Position numbers and translations under genes: made by a program. The notes below the pieces were generated by a model. That model was not told the DNA's origin. It was given only the letters and a program-made list of their open reading frames with translations, and did not search any database. A DNA stretch of 64,000 nucleotides from the NCBI RefSeq assembly GCF_021730395.1, contig NC_069367.1, positions 15,064,501-15,128,500 of the forward strand, written 5' to 3'. Of the stretch, positions 54,082-64,000 are shown piece after piece. Origin of the DNA: Mercenaria mercenaria. Lineage: Eukaryota > Mollusca > Bivalvia > Venerida > Veneridae. The stretch's first letter is position 1, and each line of letters starts with the position of its first letter.

Positions 54082-54325
54082 CACTTAATAATAACACAAT
54101 GGGCAAATTACTATCAGTCAGAAATTACCATAATTACTGCCAACAATGGACTCTCATCAACAACAAATATTTCCTTTCAACTTAACTGTAATATTCTCAG
54201 ACAGGTATAAATCTCTGTTCACTGTTCAAAAGTTTACATTTCCATAATCAAATAATTAGATAAAAAAAACTTGAGGTAATTAAAAAACTTGATAACTCTG
54301 TTTTTGTTATGAAGATCATTCAAAT

Positions 54326-54690
54326 TTAGGAATAAAATTCGTATGTAGGCCCAGTGCTGTCTGCTTCAGCAAGCTCCGCCCTTACACAACTTGAATCTGC
54401 TGTGTAATCTTCAGTTCTTCTTTCTGATTGGTCAGCTGAATCAAACAAGTCACAAGCACCTGAAGAAGCTGCCACCTGGTGACAGGAAGTAGATGTAGCT
54501 GTCTGACAGGATGTAGGTGGCGCTATGTTACTGGATGTAGATGCTGCTTTACTGTTCAAATTTAGAGTTATGTCCTCCTGAGGAGGTTGGAAAATCACAT
54601 TGGGAATGCTGCTACTAGCGACAGAATCAGTGCCTTCTGCTTCAAATGCAAGGTCAAGGTCATCTGGAATCTGAAGAGCTTTATCTGTAC
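54326..54690 (-). CDS. USP last exon: Ser/Thr-rich tail
   Basis: The acceptor is TTTTCAG|GT, completing a Gly codon with the exon 5.4 kb upstream. Encodes GTDKALQIPDDLDLAFEAEG, then a low-complexity tail rich in Ser, Thr and Ala ending PTYEFYS. Not conserved in any family I recognise; joined by splice phase and by the uninterrupted frame. Confidence 0.8.
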
Positions 54691-57600
54691 CTGAAAATTA
54701 GTTCCAGAACATTCATTTCAGCTAGATTATAAAGAAAGCCTGAAACTTACTTAAATTAATGTTCAATTCTGATTCCAAAGGTCGGAATATGCTTATTATA
54801 ACCACTTGGTTTTAGCATCCAGCGGATTAACAAACCCGGCAATTATAAAGAGCAAGTAACAGATTAACTTACTGCCTTATTCAGCACAAGAATTTGATTT
54901 GCTTCCATGTATCTCCTCCATACAGCACTACATATACTGGAACTTGCATTAATTTAACTTTTGAAAGGATTATCTTCAAATCTGTACAAAATTTCAGCTG
55001 ATTTTAAGTTAAACTGCATTGTCCAGTCTGGATATTTAACATGACCAATAGGACATTTGTTTCAGAAGACCCATGTACATATTTTAAACCTCTTGCACTA
55101 AAATAAGAGAATTAGTTTGTTGAACACCAAAACTTTTAAGAGAATTAGTTTGTTAAACACCAAAAATTTTATGGGTAAATGTTGTTTAAAAACAAGAGGG
55201 CCATGGAAGCCCTGTATCGCTCACCTGACCTACTGACCTAAGATCATCAAGATTAACATTCTGACAAGGTTTCATTAAGATATGGTCATAAATGTTGTCT
55301 CTAAAGTGTTAACTAGCTTTTCCTCTGATTTGACCCAGTGACCTAGTTTTTGACCCCACATGACCCAGATTCGAACTTGACCTAAAGATCATCAAGATTA
55401 ACATTCTGACTAAGTTTCATGAAGATGAAATTATAAATGTGGCCTCTAGAGTGTTAACAAGTTTTTCCTTTGATTTGACCTAGTAACCTAGTTTCTGATC
55501 TCACCTGACCCAGATTAAAACTTGACCTATAGATCATCAAGATTAACATTCTGACCAAGTTTCATTAAGATATGATCATAAATGTGGCCTCTACAGTTTT
55601 AACTAGCTTTTCCTTTGATTTGACCTGGTGACCTAGTTTTTGATCCTACATGACCAAGATTCAAACTGGACCTTGAGACCATCAAGATAAACATTCTGAC
55701 CAAGATTCATGAAGATACAGTCATAAATGTGGCCTCTACAGTGTTAAGAAGCTTTTCCTTTGATTTGAACTGGTGACCTAGTTTTTCACCCAAGATGACC
55801 CAATATAAAACTCGTCCAAGATTTTATTGAGGGTAACATTCTGACCAAGTTTCAATAAGACTGTGCCAAAATTGTGACCTCTAGAGTGTTAAGCTTTTCC
55901 TTTGATTTGACCTGGTGACCTAGTTTTTGATCTCAGATGACCCAAAATCGAACTTGTCCAAGATTTAAGTCTGAGTAACATTCTGACCAAGTTTCATTAA
56001 GATTGAGCCAAAATTGTGACCTCTAGAGTGTTCACAAGCTTTTCCTTTGATTTGACCTGGTGACCTAGTTTTTGACCTCAGATGACCCAATATCGAACTC
56101 CAAGATTTAATTGAGAGTAACATTCTGATCAAGTTTCATTAAGATTGGGCCAAAATTGTGACCTCTCAAGTGTTAACAAGAGCTCGTCGAACACGAAATG
56201 CCCCCTTTGATGCATTCAGTAATTGCACAAGGAACAGAAATTATATGCTCACTGTAAACAAAAGTTCTACCATTCTGGTTTAATGTGACCTTGACCTTTA
56301 ACCTATTAACCTAACAAGAGATTACAGATTGATCTTGGCGCCATCCACTGAGCCATTTTTGAATGTTCCAAATTTCAAGACTAGCTCAAGGTCAAAATCA
56401 AGGTCAAATTTCATTTAGGTACAAAACAATGTGTATGTGGTCCAAAAGCGGTGGCTTGAGAAATGTGAAAGCAGGTCACTAGATCAATTTCAAGGTAAAG
56501 TTAATTTTGGTAGACAGAACTATGCATGTGCTTCAAATTTGGAGGCTGTAGCTTGAGAATTGTGAAAGTAGGTAATAGATAAAAATCAATGTAAAATTTC
56601 AATTCAGAACACAAAAATATGCATGCAGTCCAAATTTGAAGCCTGTACCTTCAAAAATGTGAAAGTAGGTCACTAGGTCAATCTCAAGATCAAAGTTCAT
56701 TTCGGTACACAAAACTATGCATGTGGTTCAAATTTGAAGGCTGTAGCTTGAGAAATGTGAAAGTAGGTCACAAGGTCAAAATCAAGGTCAAATTTTATTT
56801 CGGAACAAAAAACTATGCATGTGGTCCAAATTTGAAGCCTGTACCTTCAAAAATGTGAAAATAGGTCACTAGGTCAATAACAAGGTCAAAGTTTTTTTCA
56901 GTACACAAACAAGAGGACCATGATGGTCCTGAATCGCTCACCTATCCCCACATGACCCAGTGTTGAACTGAGTATGACATCGTTATTTCTATTATTTGAC
57001 ATAGTGACCTAGTTTTTGAGCATATGTGACCTAGATATCATCAAGATGAAAAATTCTGACCAATTTTCATGAAGATCCATTGAAAAATATGACCTCTAGA
57101 GAGGTCACAAGGTTTTTCTATTATCTGACCTAATGACCTAGCTTTTGAAGGCAAGTGACCTACTTTTGAACTTGACCTAGATATCATCAAGATGAACATT
57201 CTCACCAATTTTCATGAAATATCTCATGAAAAATATGGCCTCTAGAGAGGTCACAAGGTTTTTCTATTTTTCGACCTACTGACCTAGTTTTTGACCGCAC
57301 ATGACCCAGTTATGAACTTGACCTAGATATCATCAAGCTGAACACTCTCACCAATTTTCATGAAGATCCATTGAGAAATATGGCCTCTAGAGACGTCACA
57401 AGGTTTTTCTATTTTTAGACCTACTGACCTAGTTTTTGACCGCACCTGACCCAGTTTCGAACCTGACCTAGATATCATCAAGATGAACATTCTGATCAAT
57501 TTTCATGAAGATCTCTTGAAAAATATGGCCTCTAGAGAGGTCACAGGGTTTTTCTATTTTTAGATCTACTGACCTAGTTATTGACCGCACGTGACCCAGT

Positions 57601-60600
57601 TTCGAGCTAGACCTAAATATCATCAAGGTGAACATTCTCAGCAATTTTCATAAAGATCCCATGAAAAATATTGCCTCTAGAGAGGTCACAAAGTTTTTCT
57701 ATTTTCAGACCTACTGACCTAGTTTTTGAATGCACGTGACCCAGTTTCAAACTTAACCTAGATATCATCAAGGTGAACATTCTGACCAATTTTCATGAAG
57801 ATCCATTGAGAAATATGGCCTCTAGAGAGGTCACAAGGTTTTTCTATTTTTAGACCTACTGACCTAGTTTTTGATCCCATGTGACCCATTTTCGAACTTG
57901 ACCTAGATATCATCAAGGTGAACATTCTCACCAATTTTCATGAAGATCCATTGAGAAATATGGCCTCTAGAGAGGTCACAAGGTTTTTCTATTTTTAGAT
58001 CTACTGACCTAGTTTTTGACCCCACGTGACCCAGTTTCAAACTTGACCTAGATATCATCAAGATAAACACTCTGACCAATTTTCATGAAGATCTCATGAA
58101 AAATATGGCCTCTAGAGAGGTCACAAGGTTTTTCTATTTTTAGACCTACTGACCTAGTTTTTGACCGCATATGACCCAGTTTCGAACTTGACCTAGATAT
58201 CATCAAGATGAACATTCTGACCAACTTTCATAAAGATCCCATGAAAAATGTGACCTCTAGTGTGGTCACAAGCAAAAGTTTACGCACGCACGGACGGACT
58301 AACGCACGGACGGACGACGGACGACGGACGCCACGCGATCACAAAAGCTCACCTTGTCACTTTGTGACAGGTGAGCTAAAAAAACAGAAATGTGAAAGTT
58401 GGTACAGAAATGTGAAAGTTGGTCACTAGGTCAAGATCAAGGTCAACTCATGTCAAGGTTCATCTTGCCACTCAAAACTATACATGTGGTCCAAATTTGA
58501 ATGATGTAAGTTATGGACATGAAGATTCTAAGTTTTTCCCTATATAAGTCTATATGAACCATTTGACCTCTGAGGCAGGGCCATATTTGACCCGAGAGGG
58601 ATAACTTATACAAACTTGGTAGAGAACCACTAAATGATGCTACATTACAAAATACCAAAGCCATAGACTTTGTGGTTTGGACAAGAAGATTTTCAAAGTT
58701 TTTCCCTATATAAGTATATGTAAACCATGTGACCCCCAGGGCGGAGCCATATTTGACCCTAGGGGAATAATTTGAATAATCTTAGTAGAGGATCACTAGA
58801 TGATGTCATATACAAAATATCAAAGCCCTAGGCCCTGTGGTTTTGGACAAGAGGTTTTTCAAAGTGTTTTCCTATATAAGTCTATATAAACCATGTGACC
58901 CTCGGGGTGGGCCATATTTGACCCCAGAGAAATAATCTGAATAATCTTGGTAGAGGACCACTAGATTTTGCTACATACCAAATATCAAAGCCCTAGGCCC
59001 TATGGTTTTGGACAAGAAGATCAGAAACCATTTAATTGTTCCTGGCCAATGTGACCTTGACCTTTGACATACTGACCTCAAAATCAATAGGAGTCACCTG
59101 CTGGTCATGACCAACCTCCCTATCAACTTTCGTGACCCTAGGCCTAAGCGTTCTTGAGTCATCATCCGGAAACTGTTTTACTGTTCAAGGTCACTGTGAC
59201 CTTGACCTTTAACATACCGACCTCAAAATCAATAGGGGTCATCTGCTGGTCATTACCAACCTCCCTATCAACTTTCATGATCCTAGGCACAAGTGTTCTT
59301 GAATTATCATCCGGAAACCGTTTTACTATTCAGGGTCACTGTGACCTTGACCTTTGACATACAGACCTCAAAATCAATAGGGGTCATCTGCTGGTGATGA
59401 CCAACCTCCCAAGCGTTCTTGAGTTATCATCCGGAAACGGATAGGTCTACATTCCGACCGTCCGACCTACCGACCGACATCTGCAAAACAATATACCCCT
59501 CCTTTTTCAAAGGGGAGCATAACAAGCTTTTCCTTTTATTTGACCTGGTGACCTAGTTTTTGACCCCAGATGACCCAATATCGAACTCGTCCAAGATTTT
59601 ATTGAGCGTAACATTCTGACCAAGTTTCATTAAGATTGGGCCAAAATTGAGACCTCTAGAGTGTTAACAGTCAAATTGTTTACGACAGACGGACCGACGA
59701 CAGACACAGGGCGATCACAAAAGCTCACCTTTGAGCACTTCGTGCTCAGGTGAGCTAGAAACAACACATGCACACCTGTATAGTAGCGTTAAATTTAATA
59801 AGATTGTTTTCAATAGGGCTTCAATTATATATGACAGTTTCTTAACTCACATTTTTTTTACAAATACCAACTTCTTCTCCAAAAACCACTGCCAACTTGC
59901 CCACATGATTCAGAGGAAGAGAATAATTTTAGATATATTAGTTTCAATCTTTGAGACACATGGTATGATGCAGCATCAAACTCACATCCTCCCTACTTGA
60001 CTAACCTGTCTATTTTATTTTTCACCAAAGAAGCAAGTTTCAACTTTTCTTGCTCTGCAACGATTTTAAATGAGTTTGTAATTTTCTAATTATGTCATAC
60101 CTTTCCTTTGGTAAAAGAGAACATAGGTACTCGTAAACTCCTCGTCACCAGGGATACTTTCTGTAACAGTTTCATCGTTGTAGTAACACCACTGCCCGTC
60201 CACTGGATGTTTAGCATACGCTGTATAATGACCCGAGTTTGCACCTACAATAATCGGTTTAAATGAAGTATCACACCACAAACTACACTGACAAATAACT
60301 CAAATGACATCAAAATCTTGACACTACATGTACTTCATTTATTTGAAAGCCCTGAAAGAGTGTTACAGTAGCCCTTCAATATCTAACCAATATAAAGCAA
60401 CATCATACGCATTTTATGAAAATTTTACAAGCAGCTGTATACAATTAGTTGTCTTTGATCAATCTGTCATTGAAAGATCCCTGCACTAAAAGATGTAGCA
60501 ACCTGCCTAAATAGACAAGAGTTAATGTACAAGATAAGCGGAAATATCGCTGTAACAACACAACTGAGGTTATACGATGATGTTCCAGGTAGATAAGCAA

Positions 60601-63600
60601 CATTCTGAAAGCCAGCTGGATAGCTTCATCACATAAAATGATTCTGAACACAATAATTGAGCCACACCATGAGAAAACCAACATAGTGCATTTGCGACCA
60701 GCATGGATCCATGCTGCTGGCTTTCAAAGCCTATTACAATTAGAGAAATTGTTAGCAAACAGCATGGATCCTGACCAGACTGTGCAGATGCGCAGGGTGG
60801 TCTGGATCCATGCTGATCGCAAATGCACTATGTTGGTTTTCTCATGGTGCAGCTCAAATTTATTTTTATGTCTGTGGTGAGTTTACAGAATTATGCCACC
60901 TTAACCACTCAGTCACAAAAGCTCCCCCAGTTTTCTATCACAAATATAAGTAGAATACCTACCCCCAAAGTGACAAACAAGACTGTAGAGATTATACATG
61001 AGGTTCTTTGTCTTTGGTCCCGATATGAATTCGTTGAGATCAAGATTGTCAATTGGGAACACCACTTTGTTATCGACTTTCGTACTTGATAACTCGTGGA
61101 ATACAAATCTGCAAGACAAACAATGGTGATAATAATCGAGGTGCAATGGTGAAAGTAAATTAGAATTGTGTCCATAGGACATGGGTGCCCCCTACATACT
61201 GTGCCATCCTCTACATAGCAAAAAATATCAGACCATAACTGCAGTAAAAATATTCACAGAAAAATTCATTCCTTTATGGTCATTTGCACATTAAGCTTGA
61301 ACATCTGTGGAAGTTTGAAGCAAATGAGGCTAATAGTGTGGGAGGAGTAGGACACACAAGATTTCAGGACGTATCGGCAGATGTACGGACAGCAGCAATG
61401 TCATACATGTGTAGGGGGATAAAAAGCATTCAAATCATGGGAGGAAAAAGCTCTGAACTGTATAAAATGTGGGTCATCTTTACATTCTTCACAACCTCTA
61501 CAATCCTTAACTAGTCCCAAGACTCCCTGAAAACCAGTCTTAGAATACAACCTTGCCACTGTTAAATTTAAAGATTGTACTCAAATGCTTGTCTCCATAA
61601 ACCTTCACCAACAGCTATCAAAACTACAGGGCAAAATCATCAAATGTAGTTCAAAGTATGTAACAACCTTTACTTCACTTTAGACTAAACACAAATTATA
61701 ATGATATTATATTCTTGTTTTGTTTACAAGATGTTAGTTCTTCGCAGTATCAATAAGGCTATAACCTACAACACTGAACTGTTTACTATTACCTTTTGAG
61801 TTGTATAATGAGTGTATCTGGGTACTGCCAAACTGTCATGGTTTTCTTTGCTCTCTGATTCTCCTTACAGTGAGGACAGAACCATGGGTTGTGTTCATCC
61901 AACTCTTCACTGTAGAATACAAAAATAACATATTGACAACAATTTGTCACATTTATAAAATGAGAGAAAAAAACTAGAGCTATCACTAAAGGTGATTAAT
62001 ACCCCCAGACACCACTAAAATCAATTCATCATAACAATTTTAATTAATTACAAAAATGACACTAATTTAAGATACCAACTGTGACTTTCCATAACTGAAA
62101 TATATTTTCCAAATTTTTGTAGAAGTCAAATTTTGAAGTAATTAGATGCAAAGAACAAAACTTAAATTTTTCAAGCTATATTAATAAAAATCGATAATTA
62201 CTGATTTCAAATTATTACATATCGAAACTCTGTGGATCTTTTACTAAATATCATTTAATAAATGAAATTAACGAATTTTTTTCTTGTAGCAGTACAGCCA
62301 TTACAGTACGTTTTTCTGAAATCCATTTGTAGTTAAAACGCAATAACGTAATTTATTGTTGTTCAAATGTACATTAGAAAGTCCACAGTGTATGCAATAC
62401 AGATTTTTCGTATTCTTCAAATAAAATTCCAAAATTTGTGAATTTTCTTCTAGTTAGTTTTTCATTGAGAAAAGCCATTACAGTACTTTTTGTAAAGATA
62501 ACCTAACAAATTGCTGTACAACGTTATATCTAACCATTTTTCGCACTTTTACGCAATGGCTTTATGGATAGTTAAATTTCCTGCCATTTTATAATGCAAC
62601 GAACGTGCTCCCAAGTATTGAACGTGGCTTTTGGGAACATAAAATTACAATACGTGCTATTACGTTATTGCTGTTCTACACGTAGAGCACCTGGCTGTAG
62701 AAAGGATATGGAGTGGACACAAATTTGAACAATCTGACATGAAACTTCCATGTGGGAATAACGCTGTCCAACCAAACCAGAGATAACAATAGCACTGACT
62801 CATTACAATAATACCTTTGAGTGAAAGCCCTGAAGCAGTCCAAGAGAGTAATTGGATCATTAGAGCTCTGTTTCTCCATTGATTTATGTTCCATTAACCT
62901 CTGATACCCTACAACTTGTTCTTCAGTAACAGATTGCACGCTGACCGCTAGATGGTCGCCGGGACGTAATATAGCTTCACCGTCTTGAGGTATTTCACAG
63001 CCTGAACAGTGTTCCATGTAGAGGCATCGGGAACAGTGAAGACCCTAAAATAGTAACAGGTACAATTACAGTATAATCTCTACATAATACACTGACAGTG
63101 AGACGTAGTCCAAGTGGACAAAAAGTTATATCATTCAATTCATATCCTAAATTTAAAACCAACAAATTCATGTCCGCATCAAAAAGTCAAATAAATAATT
63201 ATGCCAAAAAGAACATAAACTTTGTTCCCCACAAAACAAAATGATTTCTCTGTCAAAATAACATCAGTCTTTGTGATTTCATCATTTGACATTTAAAGAA
63301 CTGACCTTAAAGCTGTCATAGCCAAACGAGAATAAAACGTCATGCTTATCCCAACATATACAAATTCAAAATTATTTACAAGGAATAAAGGTGCCACAGT
63401 AAAAAGATAATACTTGCTACCCTAGGTCCTAGGTAATGTGTAATTCATGATTAAAAGAAGGCAATTGAAAATCATTTTAGAGTCACTTGAAAGACTAAAG
63501 ACTTTCCTCAACATTCAAAATTTCAAATTTCTTCTTTTAACCCTTACCTAGTCTTTAATGGACTTGTCCATCCTTCAGTTTGGACAATACCATTGCCTGT

Positions 63601-64000
63601 TAAAAGGGGTGCTTACCAAAAAGATATTGACTGAATGGTGAATAGTGCAGATGTTGATCAGACTGCATGGATGTGCAGGCTGATCAAGATCTACACTGGT
63701 CGCAAAGGCAGAATCAGTTGTGTCCAGCATGATACATGTTAAATTCATTTGAAGGCCTTTTCAATCAAACGTTGACAATTACTCTGAGCATATGTCTTTG
63801 CTTTACAGATGTTTTGCATCACTTAAGCACCTGCCTACTAATTAACAAAATAATCAAGGTATTTGCTTACCGTTCCATCAGTGAGCAATATTTTGAAGTC
63901 CTGTAAATCAGGTATGACACTACGTATACATGTATAGATATGCTGTCCTGTGAGGTTACTAGGCAGGTTCAGTAGTGACGGATGTGCAAACAGGTATGGA
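54326..64000 (-). CDS. Ubiquitin-specific protease (USP, peptidase C19), C-terminal part
   Basis: A deubiquitinating cysteine protease; this window holds its last six exons (376 aa), and the Cys box lies beyond the right edge. Exons 63871->64000, 62815-63044, 61793-61909, 60963-61108, 60101-60244 and 54326-54690 join in frame with GT-AG introns. The finger zinc ribbon has C47-x2-C50 (HCSRC) and C131-x2-C134 (FCPHC). LIIQLKRF, FPIDNLDL and YNLYSLVCHFGG are standard USP palm motifs. The catalytic His is in SGHYTAYAKH. The third triad position reads YYND, with Asn where USP7 has Asp, as in USP32. The tail of about 120 residues is low-complexity Ser/Thr-rich. Motifs look closest to USP4/11/15/32; the exact orthologue is not settled. 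Confidence 0.92.
54691..55191. other. USP last intron, left end
   Basis: AT-rich intron sequence. Two short direct repeats (AGAGAATTAGTTTGTTRAACAC) lie at about 55105 and 55139. Nothing else is seen. Confidence 0.5.
55192..56175 (-). mobile_element. Outer element of a three-level nest, 3' part
   Basis: A minus-orientation AGCTCACCTGAGC-family element, like 23833-24769. The 3' end is ACAAGAGGGCCATGGAAGCC, and the core units contain TTTTCCTTTGATTTGACCT. Interrupted after GTGTTA; it resumes at 59522. Confidence 0.8.
56176..59521 (-). mobile_element. Middle element of the nest
   Basis: Minus-orientation relative of 17682-18241. The 3' end is ACAAGAGCTCGTCGAACACG with GAAATGCCCCCTTTGATGCA. The core has several unit types: GTGAAAGTAGGTCAC units, then CCCTATATAAGTCTATAT units, then AATCAATAGGGGTCATCTGC units. 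The 5' end is CGACCTACCGACCGACAT, then CCTTTTTCAAAGGGGAGCATA. It carries an insertion at 56909-58380. Confidence 0.75.
56909..58380 (-). mobile_element. Innermost element of the nest, AGCTCACCTGTCAC family
   Basis: Reverse orientation of the 48280-50219 family. The 3' end is ACAAGAGGACCATGATGGTCC. The core has about nine units near 145 bp with moderate divergence. The 5' end has GGACGGACGACGGACGACGG and the stem-loop CACCTTGTCACTTTGTGACAGGTG. It sits in an A-run of the middle element. Confidence 0.85.
59522..59757 (-). mobile_element. Outer element of the nest, 5' part
   Basis: Continues the element of 55192-56175 (ACAAGCTTTTCCTTTTATTT) and ends with the stem-loop AGCTCACCTTTGAGCAC / GTGCTCAGGTGAGCT. 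Confidence 0.8.
60101..60244 (-). CDS. USP exon: catalytic His box
   Basis: Encodes GANSGHYTAYAKHPVDGQW, CYYNDETV and TYVLFYQRK, the end of the catalytic domain. The acceptor is ATTGTAG|GT and the donor AAAG|GTATGA, phase 1. Confidence 0.94.
60658..60856. repeat. Palindromic (foldback) element, copy 3
   Basis: Begins TGAGCCACACCATGAGAAAA and ends CATGGTGCAGCTCA; same family as 2726-2962 and 3286-3507. It lies in the USP intron before the His-box exon. Confidence 0.85.
60963..61108 (-). CDS. USP exon: palm region
   Basis: Encodes FVFHELSSTKVDNKVVFPID and NLYSLVCHFG. The acceptor is GTCTTGCAG. The donor GGGG|GTAGGT was chosen over a site 4 bases further on because only it keeps the frame into the His-box exon. 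Confidence 0.9.
61159..61421 (-). mobile_element. Short 'TATGCCCCC...CTAAT' element, minus copy
   Basis: Starts ATTAGAATTGTGTCCATAGG and contains ACATACTGTGCCATCCTCTA and AGTGTGGGAGGAGTAGGACA, the reverse of 31007-31262. It lies in a USP intron. Confidence 0.75.
61793..61909 (-). CDS. USP exon: zinc-ribbon second half and LKR motif
   Basis: Encodes EELDEHNPWFCPHCKENQ and PDTLIIQLKR. The acceptor is TTCTACAG and the donor AAAG|GTAATA; 117 nt keeps phase 2. Confidence 0.93.
61975..62670. other. USP intron with a possible decayed element
   Basis: A GCTATCACTAAAGGTGATTA segment with an ACTAAAGGT-type stem opens a 650-bp stretch in which AAGCCATTACAGTAC-like sequence occurs twice (about 62300 and 62472). 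Ends and class are not recognisable. Confidence 0.3.
62815..63044 (-). CDS. USP exon: zinc-ribbon first half
   Basis: Encodes GLHCSRCLYMEHCSGCEIPQ ... ITLLDCFRAFTQ. The acceptor is ATTTTAG|GGT and the donor AAAG|GTATTA, phase 2. Confidence 0.9.
63045..63538. other. USP intron, unremarkable
   Basis: AT-rich sequence without a recognised exon, RNA or element. Confidence 0.45.
63539..63742. repeat. 'AACCCTTACC...' repeat, longer copy
   Basis: Contains GTTAAAAGGGGTGCTTACC, CAGATGTTGATCAGACTGCA and a GTGCAGGCTGATCAAGATCT segment. Left part matches 21300-21434 and right part matches 22399-22489 in part. It lies 130 bp from a USP exon. Confidence 0.65.
63871..64000 (-). CDS. USP exon (partial, runs off the window)
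   Basis: Open to the right edge; encodes PYLFAHPSLLNLPSNLTGQH ... FKILLTDGT. The donor is ACG|GTAAGC, phase 0. Confidence 0.82.

Noticed and set aside
56171-59527. Apparent 7-bp duplication TAACAAG around the middle nested element
   Set aside because: ACAAG on the left belongs to the element's own CTCTTGT end, and the right copy belongs to the host repeat, whose sister units carry it uninterrupted.

Overview
This looks like nuclear DNA of a bivalve mollusc, probably a heterodont (clam-like) species. The evidence is spliced animal genes with long introns, AT-rich non-coding DNA, C1q-domain and NHL-type beta-propeller genes of the kind expanded in bivalves, and very dense non-autonomous repeats with tandem cores. 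The species is an inference, not something read directly.

Layout. 1-10.6 kb has no host gene I can support. It holds a minisatellite, two palindromic elements, a tandem-core element, a SINE remnant and a minus-strand APE-type LINE whose ORF carries a 2A-like motif, a PHD-like finger, an endonuclease and a frameshifted reverse transcriptase. A minus-strand tRNA-Asp(GTC) lies at 11.1 kb. A plausible housekeeping promoter (YY1-like plus ETS-like sites) sits near 11.9 kb. From 14.29 to 44.94 kb, the plus strand carries a complete eight-coding-exon NKAP gene (385 aa, SynMuv domain at the C-terminus). Three other genes lie antisense inside its introns: a two-exon secreted C1q-domain protein (21.9-25.1 kb, intron 5), and two intronless paralogous beta-propeller genes with N-myristoylation motifs (303 aa at 35.6-36.5 kb and 586 aa at 41.6-43.4 kb, both in intron 7). 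From 54.3 kb to the right edge, the minus strand carries the C-terminal six exons of a ubiquitin-specific protease. Its last intron (5.4 kb) is filled by three elements nested one in another.

Repeats. More than twenty repeats fall into a few designs. (1) Elements with a 5' stem-loop, TCCG-rich stretch, 145-332 bp tandem core and a 3' stem-loop followed by CTCTTGTT. In-window empty sites suggest insertion into T|T without target duplication, which points to Helentron/HINE-like (rolling-circle) elements. (2) Similar elements ending CTAGT or CTAAT after a hairpin. (3) A hAT-like non-autonomous element with a perfect 8-bp target duplication. (4) A TTAA-flanked element. (5) Two tRNA-derived SINE families with perfect 12-bp target duplications. 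(6) Palindromic/foldback elements. One array (48,356-50,095) keeps an exact 145-bp period for 12 units.

The most novel coding content is the pair of putatively myristoylated beta-propellers. The larger one also carries eleven 9-residue aromatic/Asp repeats, a perfectly spaced 27-residue duplication and a coiled coil.
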